The translations under genes and the position numbers were made by a program. A stretch of DNA of 16,179 bases from an uncultured Fidelibacterota bacterium (GTDB taxonomy: Bacteria; Fidelibacterota; Marinisomatia; Marinisomatales; UBA1611). The DNA lies in the NCBI GenBank assembly GCA_937893835.1, contig CALCSS010000170.1:1-16179 (forward strand). Direction: 5' to 3'. The notes below the pieces were generated by a model. It was given only the letters and a program-made list of their open reading frames with translations, was not told the DNA's origin and ran no database searches. Below are positions 13,926 through 16,179 of this stretch, one piece after another (the first letter of the stretch is position 1; each line of letters opens with the position of its first letter).

Positions 13926-15145
13926 CTTAATTTCCCCCACGGTAACATATTGACCTGTATACTGTCTCCTGGCCTTAGAGTACCTGGACCTGGACCTGAG
14001 CTAAGTATGCAGTTGGAATCCAGTGATGATGTAAGCATGTGCGAACCCATCTTGCCCGAAGGCTTGCAAAGTAGTTTATTGTCCTCTATCCATGCCTTTC
14101 CAAATAAATACCTGTATTTAGCCTTTTCTCTTTGAAATGGTTCCTCTAGGACACCATTCAAATAAGGGCTCTTGTTCTCGCCCATCATTTTTCTAATGAC
14201 CGGCCAGACCCATTCAATGAAACCAATGTATGACGACACCGGATTACCTGGAAGACCAAATACTAGTGTATTTTCTTTTGTACCAAAAAAAAGTGGTTTA
14301 CCTGGCTTTTGAGCAACCCTCCAAAAATGTTGTTCAACACCAAGGTCTATCATGACATCCCTGACATGATCATATCTCCCCATGGAAACTCCCCCAGAAG
14401 AAATGATAATATCGCAATTTGATAATGCATCATTCAGAAACGTATGCAAAGATCCTTTGTCATCCTTTATCACGTCTTTCATGGAGATATTGGCGCCAGC
14501 CTTTTGCACAAGATCAATGAACACCGGAAGATTGGAGTTATAGACCTGACCTTCTTTCAAATCACTACCCGGATCCACAAGTTCATTTCCTGTTCCGAAT
14601 ATCCCAATCGTCGGCCTCTCTGAGACGATCACCTTGTCATAACCAAAAGAGGCACATACACCAATCTCACTTGCAGTGATATTTGCTCCTTTTTCGATCA
14701 ATATATCATTTGTTTTGATCTCCTCACCAATCCGTCTAATGTGTTTTCCCTTTGATGATGAAGAATATATGCTCACATATTCATCGTCATTAAACCCACT
14801 TGAATCCTCGACCATTATGATCGTATCCGCTCCAATGGGTATCCTTGCTCCGGTCATGCACTGGATGCATTCTCCAATCCCAAGAGAATGTTCAAACGGT
14901 TTCCCTGCAGAGCTAACTCCAATGTTCTTCAAAATAATTGGATCATCCTTTGAAGCTCTAAGGATATCATTGGCCTTTACGGCATATCCATCCATTGCCG
15001 AATTATCAAATCTGGGTGATGGAAAGCTTGCGGTCACATCCTGGGCAATGATTCGGCCTGAGGAATGTTCAAGGTCTATGGACTCAAGATCCTTCATCCA
15101 TATCTTACCATCAATGATCTGTTTGGCTTCCTCCACAGATATCAT
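13922..15145 (-). CDS. moeA: Molybdopterin molybdenumtransferase MoeA
   Basis: The 407-residue cytosolic enzyme inserts molybdenum into adenylylated molybdopterin to give the active cofactor. It has the length of E. coli MoeA (411) and the same motifs in order: FDNSAMDGYAV (46-56), MTGARIPIGADTIIMVE (97-113), IGIFGTGNELVDPGSDL (about 185-201), SSGGVSMGRYDHVRDVM and PGKPLFFG with VFGLPGNPVSS. The C-terminal beta domain IV ends in GPGTLRPGDSIQVNMLP. It is linked to neighbours on both sides by 4-base overlaps: ATGA with the TauE/SafE gene upstream and GTGA with rhodanese-MoeB downstream. Nothing appears damaged. Confidence 0.96.
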   Translation of the reverse strand: MISVEEAKQIIDGKIWMKDLESIDLEHSSGRIIAQDVTASFPSPRFDNSAMDGYAVKANDILRASKDDPIILKNIGVSSAGKPFEHSLGIGECIQCMTGARIPIGADTIIMVEDSSGFNDDEYVSIYSSSSKGKHIRRIGEEIKTNDILIEKGANITASEIGVCASFGYDKVIVSERPTIGIFGTGNELVDPGSDLKEGQVYNSNLPVFIDLVQKAGANISMKDVIKDDKGSLHTFLNDALSNCDIIISSGGVSMGRYDHVRDVMIDLGVEQHFWRVAQKPGKPLFFGTKENTLVFGLPGNPVSSYIGFIEWVWPVIRKMMGENKSPYLNGVLEEPFQREKAKYRYLFGKAWIEDNKLLCKPSGKMGSHMLTSSLDSNCILSSGPGPGTLRPGDSIQVNMLPWGKLR

Positions 15146-15882
15146 GACATTTTCCTTACTAGTAACAATATGGCGACTAGGATCACAAGACCCATTATCT
15201 TGTTTATGGTATCAGAGTCATACTTTGTCGCACCATAGTATGACCCGATCGAACCTCCTAATAAAACCGATAATACCATTGGGGCAATGAGATCAACATC
15301 GAAACTGACAACTTGCGATCTTGCAGCAAGTCCCACAAGCGAGTTCAACCATACAAATGTTGCGCCCGCTGCCGCTGCCTCCTTCGGGGTACCCAGGCCC
15401 AACATGATGATCAGGGGAATGAGATATATCCCTCCTCCGATTCCAATGGTTCCTGCGATGAATCCCAAGAATGCTCCCACAATGATAATAAAGGACCATT
15501 TTTGGAAACTGGATAATTGGATGGTAAAACTGAGTTCCTTGATGATATATATTCGAATCACAATGAGCAATAATGTGGTCAATAATATTATTTGGAAAAA
15601 GAATTCAGATACCATGATGGAACCTGACAGATAGGCTATTGGCATTGAACAAAGCAGAAATGGCAGGACCAAATTCAATCTACCATGTCCAAATCGCCAA
15701 AAGTTCAACATCCCAAAGAATGATACAACAAGATTAAGGGAGAGTGAGGTGGTCGGAATGACCTTGTAGCTCATTGTGGTCAAGGACATGATAGCGGTAT
15801 AGGATGACCCACCGCCTAGACCTACACTTGAATAGACCAAGGATACAAAGAAAAATACAATTGGCAGGAGGTGATCGGTCAA
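15142..15882 (-). CDS. TauE/SafE family sulfite/organosulfur exporter-like permease
   Basis: The 246-residue integral membrane protein has about seven to eight helices in two repeats. Each repeat has the glycine-rich motif of the family: SSVGLGGGSSYTAIM (18-32) and GTIGIGGGIYLIPLI (143-157), each close to its conserved SLSLNL or GATFVWLN partner. TauE/SafE proteins move sulfite, sulfoacetate or other small anions out of or into the cell. The start TTG (15882) makes a TTGA overlap with the preceding MoaB/MogA-type gene, with GGGGAG 5 bases upstream. The tight fit between two molybdenum cofactor genes argues for a role linked to them, such as removal of sulfite, the substrate of molybdenum sulfite oxidases, or anion supply. 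This is inferred. Confidence 0.92.
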   Translation of the reverse strand: MTDHLLPIVFFFVSLVYSSVGLGGGSSYTAIMSLTTMSYKVIPTTSLSLNLVVSFFGMLNFWRFGHGRLNLVLPFLLCSMPIAYLSGSIMVSEFFFQIILLTTLLLIVIRIYIIKELSFTIQLSSFQKWSFIIIVGAFLGFIAGTIGIGGGIYLIPLIIMLGLGTPKEAAAAGATFVWLNSLVGLAARSQVVSFDVDLIAPMVLSVLLGGSIGSYYGATKYDSDTINKIMGLVILVAILLLVRKMS

Positions 15883-16179
15883 TGTCTCTCTCCCCTCATG
15901 ACATGAAATGAATGAAAGATGGTTGGTATCAATACACTTAGAGCATCCTTTACCGCCCCTGTACTACCAGGAAGACATATGACGATCACATCCTCTACCA
16001 TTCCAGCAGCGAGTCTAGAGAGCATTGCTGTGCTAACCTTCCTACGCCCATGGTCGTGAAGTGCTTGCTCTATTCCAGGCAATCTAGCATCGAAAACCTT
16101 ATCCATTTTTTCAATCGTGAGGTCTCTTTTTCCTAGACCTGTACCTCCAGTGGTCAGGATAAGCTCAACACCCTCCTCG
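15879..16179 (-). CDS. MoaB/MogA-type molybdopterin-binding domain (C-terminal part, cut by window edge)
   Basis: The last ~99 residues of a MoaB/MogA protein are visible; the frame is open to the right edge with no convincing start, so the true 5' end lies outside. It shows ILTTGGTGLGKRDLTIE, the molybdopterin/AMP-binding loop, then LPGIEQAL, TAMLSRLAAG and CLPGSTGAVKDAL. This protein adenylylates molybdopterin before MoeA inserts molybdenum. The C-terminal ending PTIFHSFHVMRGERH resembles the MoaB half of bifunctional MoaC-MoaB proteins more than stand-alone MogA, so a MoaC domain may precede it beyond the edge. It is coupled to the TauE/SafE gene by TTGA. Confidence 0.9.
   Translation of the reverse strand, partial: EEGVELILTTGGTGLGKRDLTIEKMDKVFDARLPGIEQALHDHGRRKVSTAMLSRLAAGMVEDVIVICLPGSTGAVKDALSVLIPTIFHSFHVMRGERH

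Noticed and set aside
1..16179. CRISPR arrays, tRNA/rRNA genes, insertion sequences, attachment sites, toxin-antitoxin pairs
   Set aside because: I looked for spaced direct repeats, cloverleaf-like segments, transposase motifs and small paired genes and saw none.

Overview
The window reads as chromosomal DNA from an AT-leaning bacterium, with no phage, insertion sequence, CRISPR or RNA gene visible. All but one of the genes lie on the minus strand. Most starts have a Shine-Dalgarno-like AAGGA/GGAG sequence, and many neighbours overlap by exactly 4 bases (ATGA, TTGA, GTGA), so the organism packs genes into translationally coupled operons. Gene content (rubrerythrin/PerR oxidative-stress genes, molybdenum cofactor genes, an oxygen-era membrane oxidoreductase domain) fits a micro-aerobic or facultative, probably aquatic bacterium. 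An uncultivated marine lineage such as Marinimicrobia/SAR406 is a guess from protein style only, not something the sequence proves.

Layout, left to right. (1) 1-2716, minus: an M55 D-aminopeptidase, a fumarylacetoacetase-family hydrolase, a secreted protein with an acidic linker, and the N-terminal part of an ABC transporter ATPase cut by the window edge. (2) 2791-5686, minus: a peroxide-defence operon in the order PerR-type regulator, rubrerythrin without its rubredoxin domain, a two-cluster Fe-S / CCG-domain oxidoreductase, and a DUF3501 protein. It is divergent from a 65-residue cysteine-rich protein (5807-6004, plus) across a 120-base AT-rich region full of inverted repeats. A strong 14-bp hairpin lies between rubrerythrin and the Fe-S gene. 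(3) 6081-8296, minus: a PuuD-like membrane domain protein with its own terminator, then an HPP-family membrane protein overlapping an EamA/DMT exporter. (4) 8375-16179, minus: a nine-gene run with gaps of at most 27 bases. The order is a MoaB/MogA-type domain, TauE/SafE permease, MoeA, a rhodanese-MoeB/ThiF fusion, MoaD, MoaE, an SLC13/DASS anion permease, a tandem universal stress protein and a membrane-anchored FMN/3Fe-4S glutamate-synthase-like protein.

How it fits together. In region 2 the regulator probably senses peroxide through a bound metal and controls the operon and the small divergent protein. The most interesting possibility is that the small protein, which has one CxxC/CxxC site and a desulforedoxin-like CCG half, together with the Fe-S oxidoreductase, replaces the missing rubredoxin domain as electron donor to rubrerythrin. 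In region 4 sulfur transfer (rhodanese, MoeB, MoaD, MoaE) and molybdenum insertion (MoaB/MogA, MoeA) are combined with two oxyanion-type transporters, which suggests coupled handling of molybdate, sulfate or sulfite. The start of this cluster lies beyond the right edge.
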